This document shows, one piece after another, positions 24,714-33,534 of a stretch of 43,872 nucleotides of DNA. The first letter of the stretch is position 1. The number at the start of each line of letters is the position of its first letter. The stretch is from Bacillus sp. RO3 (GTDB taxonomy: Bacteria > Bacillota > Bacilli > Bacillales > Bacillaceae_B), in contig NZ_JAAXCV010000006.1 of the NCBI RefSeq assembly GCF_012911895.1, positions 1 through 43,872 of the forward strand, in the 5' to 3' direction. The notes beneath the pieces are model-generated. The model saw only the letters and a program-made list of their open reading frames with translations. It was not told where the DNA came from and ran no database searches. Position numbers and translations under genes: made by a program.

Positions 24714-26348
24714 ATGAAGAATGTATTGTCATTTGATTTCTGGCAGAAATTCGGGAAAGCATTGCTTGTCGTTGTGGCCGTCATGCCGGCAGCAGGGATC
24801 ATGATTTCCATCGGTAAGCTGATTGCCATGATGGGTGGAGACATCACTTTAGTGCAAACGATTGCAAGAGTGATGGAAGATATAGGTTGGGGCATTATCA
24901 CCAATCTTCACATCCTGTTCGCAGTAGCCATCGGGGGCTCATGGGCAAAGGAACGTGCAGGAGGTGCCTTCGCCGCACTGATCGCTTTCGTCCTCATCAA
25001 CCGCATTACAGGAGCGATTTTCGGAGTGAACGGAGATATGCTCGGAGATCCTGAAGCAACGGTCTCTTCACTTTTCGGACAAACGTTAGTCGTTTCAGAT
25101 TATTTCACTTCGGTCCTTGGTGCACCTGCCCTTAATATGGGTGTATTCGTCGGGATCATCTCAGGTTTCCTGGGAGCGAATCTTTTCAACAAATATTATA
25201 ACTACAGTAAATTACCGGATGCCCTTTCCTTCTTCAACGGAAAACGCTTCGTTCCGTTCGTCGTGATTGTAGGCTCCGTTGTCATCGGGATTGTCATGTC
25301 CATCGTATGGCCGTTCATTCAAGGGTTACTCAATGACTTCGGTCAATGGATCGCCACTTCCCGTAACACGGCACCTATCGTTGCACCATTCGTATTTGGT
25401 GCATTAGAACGTTTACTATTACCATTCGGGCTGCATCATATGTTAACCGTTCCGATCAACTATACAGAACTTGGCGGTACGTACAAAATTCTGACGGGAT
25501 CAGGTGCGGGTTCAACGGTGGCCGGTCAAGATCCACTTTGGCTCGCCTGGATTGCCGATCTGAACAACTTCCTGGCTGCAGGAGATATGGAAAGCTACAA
25601 ACAGCTTCTAAATGATGTCACTCCTGCCCGCTTCAAAGTAGGCCAAATGATTTTATCCACAGCGGCCCTGATTGGTATTGCCTATGCCATGTACCGCAAT
25701 GTGGATAATGATAAGAAGAAAAAATACAAATCCATGTTCCTTTCAGCTGGATTGGCTGTATTCTTAACAGGTGTTACAGAGCCTATCGAGTTCATGTTCA
25801 TGTTCGCTGCCCCACTTCTATATGTGGTATATGCCATCATGACGGGTCTTGCTTTCGCGATTGTGGATATCGTTAATATCAGGGTTCACTCATTCGGTTC
25901 CATTGAGCTTCTGACACGTGTACCGATGATCCTTAAAGCCGGACTTTGGGTAGACCTTGTAAACTTTGTGGTTGCCTGTATCGTATTCTTCGGCCTTAAC
26001 TTCACGGTTGCCAACTTCTTGATCAAGAAGTTCAACTTCCCGACGCCTGGCCGTAACGGAAACTATATTGAAGATGAAGCATCTCCAAAAGGCGGAACCG
26101 TAAGCGCCGATTCCATTGCTCCGAAAGTCGTTGCCATGCTTGGCGGTAAAGAAAATATCGTAGACGTGGATGCCTGCATGACCCGCCTCCGTGTAACGGT
26201 TAAAGACACCAGTCTTGTAGGTACGGAACAGGAATGGAAGAAAAACGGGGCTCTCGGCCTCATCCTGAAGGATAAAGGCGTACAAGCCATCTATGGTCCG
26301 AAAGCTGACGTCATCAAGTCTGACATTCAAGATCTACTGGGAGCGTAA
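24714..26348 (+). CDS. PTS sugar transporter subunit EIIBC (glucose/maltose superfamily)
   Basis: A 544-residue phosphotransferase permease. The EIIC part covers about residues 1-440 with about ten TM helices, beginning MKNVLSFDFWQKFGKALLVV with the AAG motif and containing FGLHHMLTVPINYTELGG and GVTEPIEFMFMFAAP. A linker leads to an EIIB domain with the phosphorylated Cys488 in DACMTRLRVTV. There is no EIIA domain, so a shared glucose-type EIIA must supply phosphate. The sugar is not certain; glucose, maltose-type and other glucosides are all possible. It is followed with zero spacing by an EEP-family hydrolase gene and preceded by a promoter with a CcpA/LacI-type site. Confidence 0.87.
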   Translation: MKNVLSFDFWQKFGKALLVVVAVMPAAGIMISIGKLIAMMGGDITLVQTIARVMEDIGWGIITNLHILFAVAIGGSWAKERAGGAFAALIAFVLINRITGAIFGVNGDMLGDPEATVSSLFGQTLVVSDYFTSVLGAPALNMGVFVGIISGFLGANLFNKYYNYSKLPDALSFFNGKRFVPFVVIVGSVVIGIVMSIVWPFIQGLLNDFGQWIATSRNTAPIVAPFVFGALERLLLPFGLHHMLTVPINYTELGGTYKILTGSGAGSTVAGQDPLWLAWIADLNNFLAAGDMESYKQLLNDVTPARFKVGQMILSTAALIGIAYAMYRNVDNDKKKKYKSMFLSAGLAVFLTGVTEPIEFMFMFAAPLLYVVYAIMTGLAFAIVDIVNIRVHSFGSIELLTRVPMILKAGLWVDLVNFVVACIVFFGLNFTVANFLIKKFNFPTPGRNGNYIEDEASPKGGTVSADSIAPKVVAMLGGKENIVDVDACMTRLRVTVKDTSLVGTEQEWKKNGALGLILKDKGVQAIYGPKADVIKSDIQDLLGA

Positions 26349-27155
26349 ATGATGAAATTACTCACGTTGAACTGTCACTCCTGGCAGGAAGACAACCAGC
26401 TTGAAAAAATCTCGATTTTATCCGATGACATCGCAGACAAATCCTACGATGTCATCGCCCTTCAGGAAGTCAGTCAACTCATCGAAAGTGAAGCCGTCCA
26501 GGGCATCGTCAAAAGAGACAATTTTGCCCTCGTCCTTCTTGAAGAACTGGCGAAACGAGACGTGACAGGCTACTCACTCATATGGGACTTCGCTCATATA
26601 GGATACGACGTGTACGAAGAAGGAGTAGCAATCTTAACAAAGCACCCGGTCACTGAAGAACACCGCTTCTTCATATCGAAAAGTCATGACCAATCCTACT
26701 GGAAGACCCGCAAGATTGTGGGGGCGACCATTTCCTATGGCGGAAGGCCCCTCACCTTCTACTCCTGCCACCTCGGCTGGTGGACGGACGAAGAAGAGCC
26801 GTTCAAATTTCAGGTCGACTCCTTGATGGAGCAGGTCACTCCTGAATCCCCCTTCTTTCTGATGGGAGACTTCAATAACAATGCCCAGGTCCGCGAAGAA
26901 GGATACGATTATCTTCTTTCCAAGGGACTGCTGGATACATTTGATGGAGCCGTTGAACGGGACAGCGGGGTCACCGTTGAAGGGAAGATCGCGGGCTGGG
27001 ATGAGAATAAGGTCGATTTACGGATCGACCTTGTACTCTCCAGCAAAAAAATGGATGTTCATTCGTCCCGGGTCATCTTTAATGATGTGAATAAACCTGT
27101 TGTCTCGGATCACTTCGGGGTGGAAGTGGTGTTGGGTGACGGGAAAAGCAGCTGA
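26349..27155 (+). CDS. Endonuclease/exonuclease/phosphatase (EEP) family hydrolase
   Basis: A 268-residue hydrolase of the EEP fold. Conserved metal and catalytic residues are visible: Asn8 in LLTLNCHS, Glu40 in ALQEVS, GDFNNNA near residue 178, and SDHFGVEV near the C-terminus. There is no signal peptide. The start codon directly follows the stop of the PTS gene, with a GGGAG inside that gene, so the two are translated together. Family members cut phosphodiesters or phosphomonoesters of nucleic acids, inositol phosphates or sphingomyelin. The fixed pairing with a sugar PTS suggests action on a phosphorylated uptake product, which is inference. Confidence 0.85.
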   Translation: MMKLLTLNCHSWQEDNQLEKISILSDDIADKSYDVIALQEVSQLIESEAVQGIVKRDNFALVLLEELAKRDVTGYSLIWDFAHIGYDVYEEGVAILTKHPVTEEHRFFISKSHDQSYWKTRKIVGATISYGGRPLTFYSCHLGWWTDEEEPFKFQVDSLMEQVTPESPFFLMGDFNNNAQVREEGYDYLLSKGLLDTFDGAVERDSGVTVEGKIAGWDENKVDLRIDLVLSSKKMDVHSSRVIFNDVNKPVVSDHFGVEVVLGDGKSS

Positions 27156-27178
27156 TCTTGGATCGGCTGCTTTTTTTA
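27144..27178 (+). terminator. Terminator of the PTS-EEP operon
   Basis: AAAAGCAGCTGATC and GATCGGCTGCTTTTTTT pair around TTG, overlapping the EEP stop codon. Confidence 0.9.
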
Positions 27179-27284
27179 GTTAAATGAACGGAGTTGGTTG
27201 TTTTCATTCACAAATGAAACCACCGCCCCCTCTCATCCGTATATACACTATATACAGATCATCAAACCTGGAAAGGGGAATACT

Positions 27285-28964
27285 ATGGGAAATATATTAC
27301 TATTTTCATTGATCGTCGGATTGGTCATGGCACTTCTGATCGTACCGATGACCTTCATGAAAAAGCAGAATAAAAAAGAGGGCTACCCATCATTTGCAGC
27401 CCTGTTCGGAGCAGCTTTCATTATAACGACTGTGATTGTATTCGTGTTCTATTACATGACGAATCTTGATCAAAACTTTACTGGCTTGTGGATTTTACTC
27501 ATCGTCGCTTCAGGATTCGGAGCCACCCTTGCAGCCGGAACCGAACGGATGGTGAAAGGGGTCCTTTTCCTTGGAAGCTTGCTCGTCGGGGCCTATTTCA
27601 TGACTGCGTTTGTGTTCAATGCCGATGAGAAATATGAATCGGCGAAAATGGACGTGAAAACGGAAATTGAGGCCTTTGATGAAAGTGAAACGCCTGCAAG
27701 CGTGCCGCCGCAGTTCGCAAGGAACAAAATGAAGAAGGCGTTCGGCCAAGTACCGAATACGAGTTACTATGAGCTTGGCCGCCTGCAGATCCAGAAGGTG
27801 GACGGGGAGTATGTATACATTGCACCGGTTGAATTCTCCGGTTTCTTTAAATGGTTCAAAGGGGATGAAACGCCAGGTTATTTCACATTGAGTGCCACGG
27901 ATTCATCGTCGAACCCCAAGTTCGTCAAGGAATCTATGATTTACACTCCTTCCGCCTTCTTTAATAAGAAGATCGAGCGTCACATCCGCTTGAACTATCC
28001 GAAGCAGATCTTCAATGGAGATGTTCAGCTTGAGATCGACGACGAAGGAAAACCGTTCTATATCCGTACGTACGGCGAATTCATTTCAGCACGCAACGGA
28101 TTCGAAGCAAAAGGAATTGTCCTGGTCGATCCAAAGACCGGTAAAACCAAATCTTATACGATCGGGGAAGTGCCCTCATTCATCGACGGGGCGATTTCAC
28201 CTGAAACCATCAGCCTCCAGAACAGTTATTTCGGTAACTACGTTCAGGGATTCTGGAACAGCCGCTTCGGTAAATCGGACGTGAAACTTCCTTCTGACGA
28301 AGGAACGGAGGCGAACGTAAGCCCGATTTTTGACGAAAATGGTGACATGTACTACTTCACCGACTTCACGTCGCCGAAAGAAGGAGTCGACTCTATGCTG
28401 GGCTATTCCTTAACCAATTCACGAACAGGTGAAGCGACCTTCTACACAGGGAATCTGGAAGAATCGTATATGGATTCTCAAGGAGCCCTCCAGATCATCC
28501 AGAAGAAATTCATTGAGAAGAAATGGGACGGCGAAATGCCCGTTCTGTATAATTTCTACGGTGAAGCAAGCTGGCTGACACCGGTCCTTGATGCAAATGG
28601 TTTCTTACAGAACTACTTCATCGTTTCGGCAGCGAATCCTGAAATATCAGCCTATGCGAACACGCCTAATCAGGCATTGAAACAATACAAAACCGCTCTC
28701 CAACGGGGTGGCGGCAGTGTGGACGGAAGTTCGAAAGCAGAGGAAAAGCAGACAAATGGTACAGTCGTGCGTGTTTACAAAGAAAAGAACGGTGATTATA
28801 CGGTCGTTTCTTTCTTACTGGACAACGGTAAAAACTACATCGTTTCCTCAGAAAACAGCCTGCTTGCGATCTACCTGAAGGAAAATGATAAAGTGAACGT
28901 GAAATACATGGATACAGGAGAAGAATTCCTTCCTGTAAAAGAACTGTCAATTGAGGGATTATAA
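27285..28964 (+). CDS. Unrecognised polytopic membrane protein with large exposed domain
   Basis: A 559-residue protein that I do not recognise. Starting at ATG 27285 (AAAGGGG 6 nt upstream) it has four hydrophobic segments within about the first 120 residues (ILLFSLIVGLVMALLIVP, then three more up to VLFLGSLLVGAYFMTAFVF). A large soluble region follows with repeated beta-type strands: VDGEYVYIAPVEFSGFF, PFYIRTYGEF, MYYFTDFTSP, ASWLTPVLDANG and, near the end, DYTVVSFLLDNG and DKVNVKYMDTGEEF, an OB- or SH3-like tail. The region should lie on one side of the membrane, probably outside. It is monocistronic with its own terminator. The conserved look suggests a real family of unknown function. 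Confidence 0.7.
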   Translation: MGNILLFSLIVGLVMALLIVPMTFMKKQNKKEGYPSFAALFGAAFIITTVIVFVFYYMTNLDQNFTGLWILLIVASGFGATLAAGTERMVKGVLFLGSLLVGAYFMTAFVFNADEKYESAKMDVKTEIEAFDESETPASVPPQFARNKMKKAFGQVPNTSYYELGRLQIQKVDGEYVYIAPVEFSGFFKWFKGDETPGYFTLSATDSSSNPKFVKESMIYTPSAFFNKKIERHIRLNYPKQIFNGDVQLEIDDEGKPFYIRTYGEFISARNGFEAKGIVLVDPKTGKTKSYTIGEVPSFIDGAISPETISLQNSYFGNYVQGFWNSRFGKSDVKLPSDEGTEANVSPIFDENGDMYYFTDFTSPKEGVDSMLGYSLTNSRTGEATFYTGNLEESYMDSQGALQIIQKKFIEKKWDGEMPVLYNFYGEASWLTPVLDANGFLQNYFIVSAANPEISAYANTPNQALKQYKTALQRGGGSVDGSSKAEEKQTNGTVVRVYKEKNGDYTVVSFLLDNGKNYIVSSENSLLAIYLKENDKVNVKYMDTGEEFLPVKELSIEGL

Positions 28965-28967
28965 GAA

Positions 28968-28998
28968 AAAAGATGAGGGCTCATACGCTCTCATCTTT
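28968..28998. terminator. Bidirectional terminator
   Basis: AAAGATGAG and CTCATCTTT pair around about 12 nt between two convergent genes; both sides carry A or T tracts. Confidence 0.8.
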
Positions 28999-29000
28999 CT

Positions 29001-29558
29001 TTATTCCCCGGCATTCACATAATACACCAGATTATCCGTCCACTTCCCGTTCTCATAAATGAATCCCTTCCTCGTACACTCATACTTCATGCCGACACTT
29101 TCTGCGAGACGGATGGAAGGGGTATTATCCAGATTGATATGGGCTTCGATCCGGTGATAACTCAACTTAACCATAGCCAATTGAAGAGCCGCCTTCACCG
29201 CTTCCTTCCCATAGCCCCGATTCCAGTAGCGGTTATGTAACGTGTAGCCGACCCTTCCCCAGTTAAAGTTGTACCGCATCAGAGTAGAAAAATCGATCGT
29301 TCCGATATTCGCTCCGCCCTCTTTGAGAAATATCCCCAATATATACACCTGATCCCCATCGATCATGTCATCATGTTTCAAAAGCATCTCCCGAAACCAA
29401 AACTCCGTACACTCGCTCATATCTTGATAGCCTACGTCGTATTTATGCTGTGATGGCAACCTGTTCAAATGTTCCCTTAACCAGTTATGATAGTCCCTGT
29501 TAACAAAAGGCCTGATGACCAAACGGGGTGTTTCAATGGTTAAGTCCTTGTGCTGCAT
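29001..29558 (-). CDS. GNAT acetyltransferase, RimJ/RimL-like
   Basis: A 185-residue acetyltransferase. It begins MQHKDLTIETPRLVIRPFVN, the usual RimJ/RimL opening, and has GRVGYTLHNRYWNRGYGKEAVKAAL (acetyl-CoA loop NRGYGKE) and AHINLDNTPSIRLAESVGMKYE. Members acetylate ribosomal protein N-termini or small amines; the substrate here is unknown. Start ATG 29558 follows GGGAGGATC. A small reading frame upstream (29540-29710) overlaps its start. Confidence 0.85.
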   Translation of the reverse strand: MQHKDLTIETPRLVIRPFVNRDYHNWLREHLNRLPSQHKYDVGYQDMSECTEFWFREMLLKHDDMIDGDQVYILGIFLKEGGANIGTIDFSTLMRYNFNWGRVGYTLHNRYWNRGYGKEAVKAALQLAMVKLSYHRIEAHINLDNTPSIRLAESVGMKYECTRKGFIYENGKWTDNLVYYVNAGE

Positions 29559-29710
29559 CCCTGATCCTCCCTTTTAATGTGAAGCTCTTTTTCTTCTAAT
29601 TTAGTTTGTATCTTCTTTAACACTTCCATCTGCTCACGCCCGTTTTCTACGAGCCTGTCAGTCTGCTTTTCGATGGTGACCGTGATGGACAATAATGACA
29701 GCACAACCAC
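29540..29710 (-). CDS. Possible small TM/coiled-coil protein, start uncertain
   Basis: Reading from GTG 29710, the frame encodes about 56 residues: a hydrophobic segment (VVLSLLSITVTI) and then a charged helix (EKQTDRLVENGREQMEVLKK). It overlaps the acetyltransferase start by 19 nt. An in-frame TAA lies 7 codons before the GTG, no ATG is available before residue 28, and the nearest AAAAGG is 17 nt away. It could be a decayed gene or use an unusual start. Confidence 0.3.
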   Translation of the reverse strand: MVVLSLLSITVTIEKQTDRLVENGREQMEVLKKIQTKLEEKELHIKREDQGCSTRT

Positions 29711-29787
29711 AATGATGATTAGAAAAACCTTTTAGGTTAATAGTATCAACCGGCCGGGGGGAATGGTAGGACTTTTTCAAAAAACAG

Positions 29788-29815
29788 AAGGCGCTCCTCC
29801 CACGAGAAACGCCTT
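29788..29815 (-). terminator. Terminator of the 57-residue membrane protein gene
   Basis: On the minus strand AAGGCG and CGCCTT enclose CTC-GTG-GAG, followed by CTGTTTTTTG, 5 nt after the stop of the small gene. Confidence 0.75.
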
Positions 29816-29820
29816 AACGA

Positions 29821-29994
29821 CTAGCTGTCATTCTTCCATTCTTCTTCTAACTCCTTTTCGATTTCTTCATCCGACAAATACTCTTCATCCATCTGCTGCA
29901 CATGTTCGGTGATCCGGTTGAGCTTGGAATGCACGACCCAAAGGCTGATGACCACGAATGCCATAAATAGAACAAAGATGAGTTCGAATTCCAT
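29821..29994 (-). CDS. Small single-pass membrane protein, acidic tail
   Basis: A 57-residue protein read from ATG 29994: a membrane segment (FELIFVLFMAFVVISLWVV) and a strongly acidic tail (MDEEYLSDEEIEKELEEEW). AAAGGAGG lies 10 nt upstream and a terminator follows, so I regard it as a real gene. The family is not recognised. It lies downstream of proS on the same strand with a 94-nt gap. Confidence 0.65.
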   Translation of the reverse strand: MEFELIFVLFMAFVVISLWVVHSKLNRITEHVQQMDEEYLSDEEIEKELEEEWKNDS

Positions 29995-30088
29995 CTAATC
30001 GATGCCTCCTTTACCTATGTTTATTAATCAAACACCGGAAAAAGAAGGCTTCAGGCAGAAAAAGGACGGAAGAACTGTTTTTTGTCTC

Positions 30089-31519
30089 TTAATACGCTTT
30101 CGCCCAATACACCAGGTGCTTTGCTTCCTTCCCGCAGCACACACATGTATCCGCGACCTGCTCCTGTTCAAACGGCATGCACCGTGATGTGGCACTTGTC
30201 TCTTCCTTGATCTTGTCTTCACAAGCCCTGTCTCCGCACCACATGGCTTTGACGAATCCGCCTTTTTCTTTCACAACTGATTTGAACTCGTCAAAAGTGC
30301 TTACTACCGTTGTTTTTTCATCGCGATGGGCTCTCGCTTTATTTAATAGATTCTGTTGAATGTCCTTAAGGAGTTCGGAAACTTTCACTTCAAGATCGGC
30401 CATTTGAACCGTGATCTTCTCACCCGTATCACGCCTTGCTATGATTACCTGAGCGTTTTCGATGTCCCTTGGCCCCACCTCCAGGCGAAGTGGGATGCCC
30501 TTCATTTCATATTCGTTAAACTTCCAGCCCGGCTTTTTATCACTCGCATCGATGTCAACCCGGGCCACGGATTGAAGCGTATCTTTCAAGTCATAAGCGA
30601 AGTCAAGAACGCCTTCCTTGTGCTGGGCAATCGGCACGATCATCAGCTGGGTCGGCGCGATCCTTGGCGGAACCACCAGTCCCCGGTCATCTCCGTGGAC
30701 CATGATCATGGCACCGATGATGCGGGTCGTGAACCCCCATGAGGTCTGCTGGACATGCTGGAGTTTCCCTTCACGGTCGGTGAATTGAATGCCGAATGCT
30801 TTCGCGAATCCATCTCCCAAATGGTGGGATGTCCCGGATTGCAGGGCTTTCCCGTCATGCATCAAGCTTTCGATCGTATACGTATACTTGGCACCGGCAA
30901 ACTTTTCTTTCTCCGTTTTTTGACCCTTGATGACCGGAATGGCAAGGAGTTCTTCACAAAGCTTAGCATAGACCTCAAGCATCTGCACCGTTTCATCATG
31001 GGCATCCTGATCGGTTTCATGACATGTATGCCCTTCCTGCCACAGGAATTCAAGGGTTCTGAGGAATGGACGGGTCGTCTTTTCCCAGCGGACCACATTC
31101 GCCCACTGATTGTAGAGCTTAGGCAGATCTCGATAGGAATGGATGATGTTTTTATAATGCTCGCCGAACAATACTTCTGACGTCGGACGCACACATAATC
31201 GTTCCGTCAGCTCTTCTTCCCCTCCATGGGTGACCCAGGCGACTTCAGGTGCGAATCCTTCGATGTGATCCTTCTCCCGCTGCAGCAGGCTTTCAGGTAT
31301 GAAAAGGGGCATATACACATTTTCATGACCGGTTTCCTTGATCTTTGCATCAAGGGCATCCTTGATGTTTTCCCATAAAGCATATCCGTAAGGCCTGATG
31401 ATCATCGATCCCCGGACGCTGGAGTAATCGATGAGCTCCGCCTTCGTGACAACATCCGTATACCATTGGGCGAAGTCTTCCTCCATGCCCGTTACATCTT
31501 TTACAAATTCTTTTGCCAT
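30089..31519 (-). CDS. proS: Prolyl-tRNA synthetase, archaeal/eukaryotic-type (ProS2)
   Basis: A 476-residue class II synthetase. It begins [20 protein letters not shown], has [10 protein letters not shown], a [17 protein letters not shown] segment (motif 2 region), [17 protein letters not shown] (motif 3 region), and ends with a zinc-type C-terminal domain ([26 protein letters not shown]). This is the short form without an INS editing domain, unlike the bacterial 565-residue ProS; B. cereus ProRS2 is of this type and length. It charges tRNA-Pro. Start is ATG 31519, with GAGGTG 6 nt upstream; the frame could also open at GTG 31528. A T-box leader and a perfect promoter precede it. Whether it is the only ProRS in the genome cannot be seen here. 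Confidence 0.9.
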   Translation of the reverse strand: MAKEFVKDVTGMEEDFAQWYTDVVTKAELIDYSSVRGSMIIRPYGYALWENIKDALDAKIKETGHENVYMPLFIPESLLQREKDHIEGFAPEVAWVTHGGEEELTERLCVRPTSEVLFGEHYKNIIHSYRDLPKLYNQWANVVRWEKTTRPFLRTLEFLWQEGHTCHETDQDAHDETVQMLEVYAKLCEELLAIPVIKGQKTEKEKFAGAKYTYTIESLMHDGKALQSGTSHHLGDGFAKAFGIQFTDREGKLQHVQQTSWGFTTRIIGAMIMVHGDDRGLVVPPRIAPTQLMIVPIAQHKEGVLDFAYDLKDTLQSVARVDIDASDKKPGWKFNEYEMKGIPLRLEVGPRDIENAQVIIARRDTGEKITVQMADLEVKVSELLKDIQQNLLNKARAHRDEKTTVVSTFDEFKSVVKEKGGFVKAMWCGDRACEDKIKEETSATSRCMPFEQEQVADTCVCCGKEAKHLVYWAKAY

Positions 31520-31606
31520 GTTGAGCACCTCATTTTTTAGTTGGATTGGTATTTATCGTCGAAAAATGTGTTTTATCAGCGATTTACCCGATCTATCCGT
31601 ATAAAC

Positions 31607-31835
31607 AAAAAAAGCCCTGCTTCTCATCAGGGACCATTTCTGGCGGTACCACCCTGATTCAAAGCAAAGCTTTACACTCATTCCATGATAACGGTATCGG
31701 ACCGCTGATATCTTCATTCGATACAGAACTTAGAGGCAGGTTCAAAGGTTCATCCATGGGGGCTTCTCACCAAACCGCTCCCTCTCTGAAAAGACAAGAT
31801 CCCTTTACTGATCCTCGGCATTGTTTCAGTTATTT
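31607..31835 (-). promoter_or_regulatory. T-box riboswitch of proS (proline specifier CCU)
   Basis: On the minus strand the T-box sequence AGGGTGGTACCGCC lies at 31655-31642, followed by a terminator stem (CCCTG/CAGGG) and a T7 run near 31609. Stem I can be built: GAGG (31816-31813) pairs with CCTC (31736-31733); the loop carries AGTA on one side and GAACCTG on the other, with CCT at 31740-31738 in the specifier position. Uncharged tRNA-Pro would allow read-through into proS. Confidence 0.85.
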
Positions 31836-31841
31836 TAGATG

Positions 31842-31870
31842 ATTATATAGAGATTTCATGAGAGTGTCAA
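31842..31870 (-). promoter_or_regulatory. Consensus sigma-A promoter of proS T-box
   Basis: On the minus strand a perfect TTGACA (31870-31865), exactly 17 nt, and a perfect TATAAT (31847-31842). This is the strongest promoter that I can read in the window. Confidence 0.9.
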
Positions 31871-31951
31871 TATCGGGTACAGGGAATAATCCTTTTCCAT
31901 CTTCCCGTAAATGACTTCATTCACACTCCCCCGCATCAACCTCCCATCCAG

Positions 31952-33169
31952 TCACATCCTCAATACCTCCCGGCCGGTGTCCTTTTTCCAAGTCACCTTC
32001 ATGGAGCATACACAAAGAATCAGCGCTATCCCAAGCATGATTACTGAACCCGAAGCCACAACAAACCGGATAGACACTATCTCAGCCCCGACTCCGATCA
32101 CGACGGTGGACAGGATGACCAGCATCCCTTCCAGCAATCCATATATACTCCCTACCCGACCCATGATTTCAAGGGGGATATGTTCTTGATAAAAGGTTTC
32201 AAACCCCGTCGTCGCAAAGGCCAAAGCAAAGGATAGAATGGCAAATCCGATTGCTGCACCTTCGAAGCCTTGAGAGAAGGAATACATCAGATATCCCAAT
32301 GATACGGCGACGGCTCCAATTCCCATAAGGTACATGTGATGGAGCTTATGAGAGAGGGCCGTATTCAGGATCGACCCCACTACAAAGCCTCCCCCTGCAA
32401 TACTCACGAGAAATCCATACGTACTGTTGGATAGATTCAGCACCTCTTTCGAAAAGGCTGCTTCAAGGGAATCAATCGCCGCCGTCATCACCAGGATGCT
32501 GCTGAACATCACATAGAGTACCATCACATAAGCGGCACGGCGGCTGAATCTCCAAACCACCAGCCAATCCCCCTTGATGACCTGCCAATTTGTCTCACCG
32601 GTCACAACGGGAAGCTCCATTTCTAGCTTCGGTAAAAAGAGCGTGATGACACCTGAAAAGACCAGTGCGGCTGCATTCATATAAAGGGCAAACTCAGGTG
32701 TCCCCATCATGAACATCAGACCGGCAATCCCTGGCCCGATGAGAAAGGCACCCGATCCGATCAGCCCCTTTAGAGCATTGAAGCGCTGCCTGTTCTCCCT
32801 GGGAATGAAAGAGGTGATGTACGACATGGATGCCGGATAAAACATGGCACTTCCCATATTGATGATCAATACGACGGCATACATCCACCAGCCCGTCGCT
32901 AGAAAAGGCAATGCCCCGATCAACACACCCCTGAAAAAATCGAGGGCCGCCATCAGATTCCGCTTGTCGACGCGGTCAATGACGCTCCCCGCCCACGCAT
33001 TCGTCAACAGGGCCGCAAAGGGCTTCAACACATATAACATCACCACTGCTAAAGGTGATCCCCATTCCTCCAATACAATCAAATTCAAGGCGATTAAATA
33101 AATCCAGCCTCCAATATTCGAAATCCCTATTCCAGTTAGCAACAATAACGGATACTTCCACTTTCCCAT
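31952..33169 (-). CDS. MFS transporter under T-box control
   Basis: A 405-residue, 12-TM MFS protein of the EntS/DHA3-like type. It begins MGKWKYPLLLLTGIGISNIG, has the A-loop motif AGSVIDRVDKRNLMAALDFF after TM2, and FYPASMSYITSFIPRENRQR between TM4 and TM5. Such proteins are usually exporters of drugs or siderophores, but import cannot be excluded. Its leader is a complete T-box with a probable proline specifier, so it is expressed when tRNA-Pro is uncharged. Downstream on the same strand is the ProRS gene with its own T-box. Start ATG 33169 has only a weak GGGGAGG-like site 8-14 nt upstream. A T-box on an exporter-type MFS gene is uncommon. Confidence 0.85.
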   Translation of the reverse strand: MGKWKYPLLLLTGIGISNIGGWIYLIALNLIVLEEWGSPLAVVMLYVLKPFAALLTNAWAGSVIDRVDKRNLMAALDFFRGVLIGALPFLATGWWMYAVVLIINMGSAMFYPASMSYITSFIPRENRQRFNALKGLIGSGAFLIGPGIAGLMFMMGTPEFALYMNAAALVFSGVITLFLPKLEMELPVVTGETNWQVIKGDWLVVWRFSRRAAYVMVLYVMFSSILVMTAAIDSLEAAFSKEVLNLSNSTYGFLVSIAGGGFVVGSILNTALSHKLHHMYLMGIGAVAVSLGYLMYSFSQGFEGAAIGFAILSFALAFATTGFETFYQEHIPLEIMGRVGSIYGLLEGMLVILSTVVIGVGAEIVSIRFVVASGSVIMLGIALILCVCSMKVTWKKDTGREVLRM

Positions 33170-33203
33170 TGATGATTCCTCCCCGCGATCTGTTTAGAAA
33201 AAC

Positions 33204-33500
33204 AAAAAAAATCCCACCCCCAAGACGTTGGTCTTGGGGGCGAGATTTGATATCGCGGTGCCACCCCAGTTCGCTGATATGTCACCATACCTGCCTTTTC
33301 AGGTACGGCCAAAAGACGTATACCCTAGCCCGATAACGGGAGCTCCCGTCACACCATCCCCCGGTAGGGTTCCGATGCACTGCTCAGAGTCTTGGTTCAA
33401 TATCTTCCTTCTTGCCCCTTTTCAGCTGCCGGAGCTCTCTATAAAGAATTCTGGATATCTACTCTTCTCTTCATGGCATTTAGTTGAAATTTCCATTATG
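33204..33500 (-). promoter_or_regulatory. T-box riboswitch of the MFS gene (probable proline specifier CCA)
   Basis: On the minus strand GGGGTGGCACCGCG (33267-33254) is the T-box, followed by a strong terminator, CGCCCCCAAGAC/GTCTTGGGGG, and T8 (33211-33204). In stem I, AGTA (33463-33460) is followed by GATATC, which pairs with GATATT upstream of GAACCAAG; CCA (33395-33393) is in the specifier place after GAA. A promoter, TTGTCA (33533-33528) with TATGCT (33508-33503), is likely though its 19-nt spacer is long. Confidence 0.85.
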
Positions 33501-33534
33501 ATAGCATAATCTGTGTAAGGAAGTAAATGACAAA

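Noticed and set aside
31546..31842. 98-residue frame on the plus strand
   Set aside because: It lies opposite the proS T-box leader, which explains the sequence conservation.
33055..33509. Plus-strand frames across the MFS leader
   Set aside because: They are antisense to the MFS start and its T-box; no ribosome binding site.
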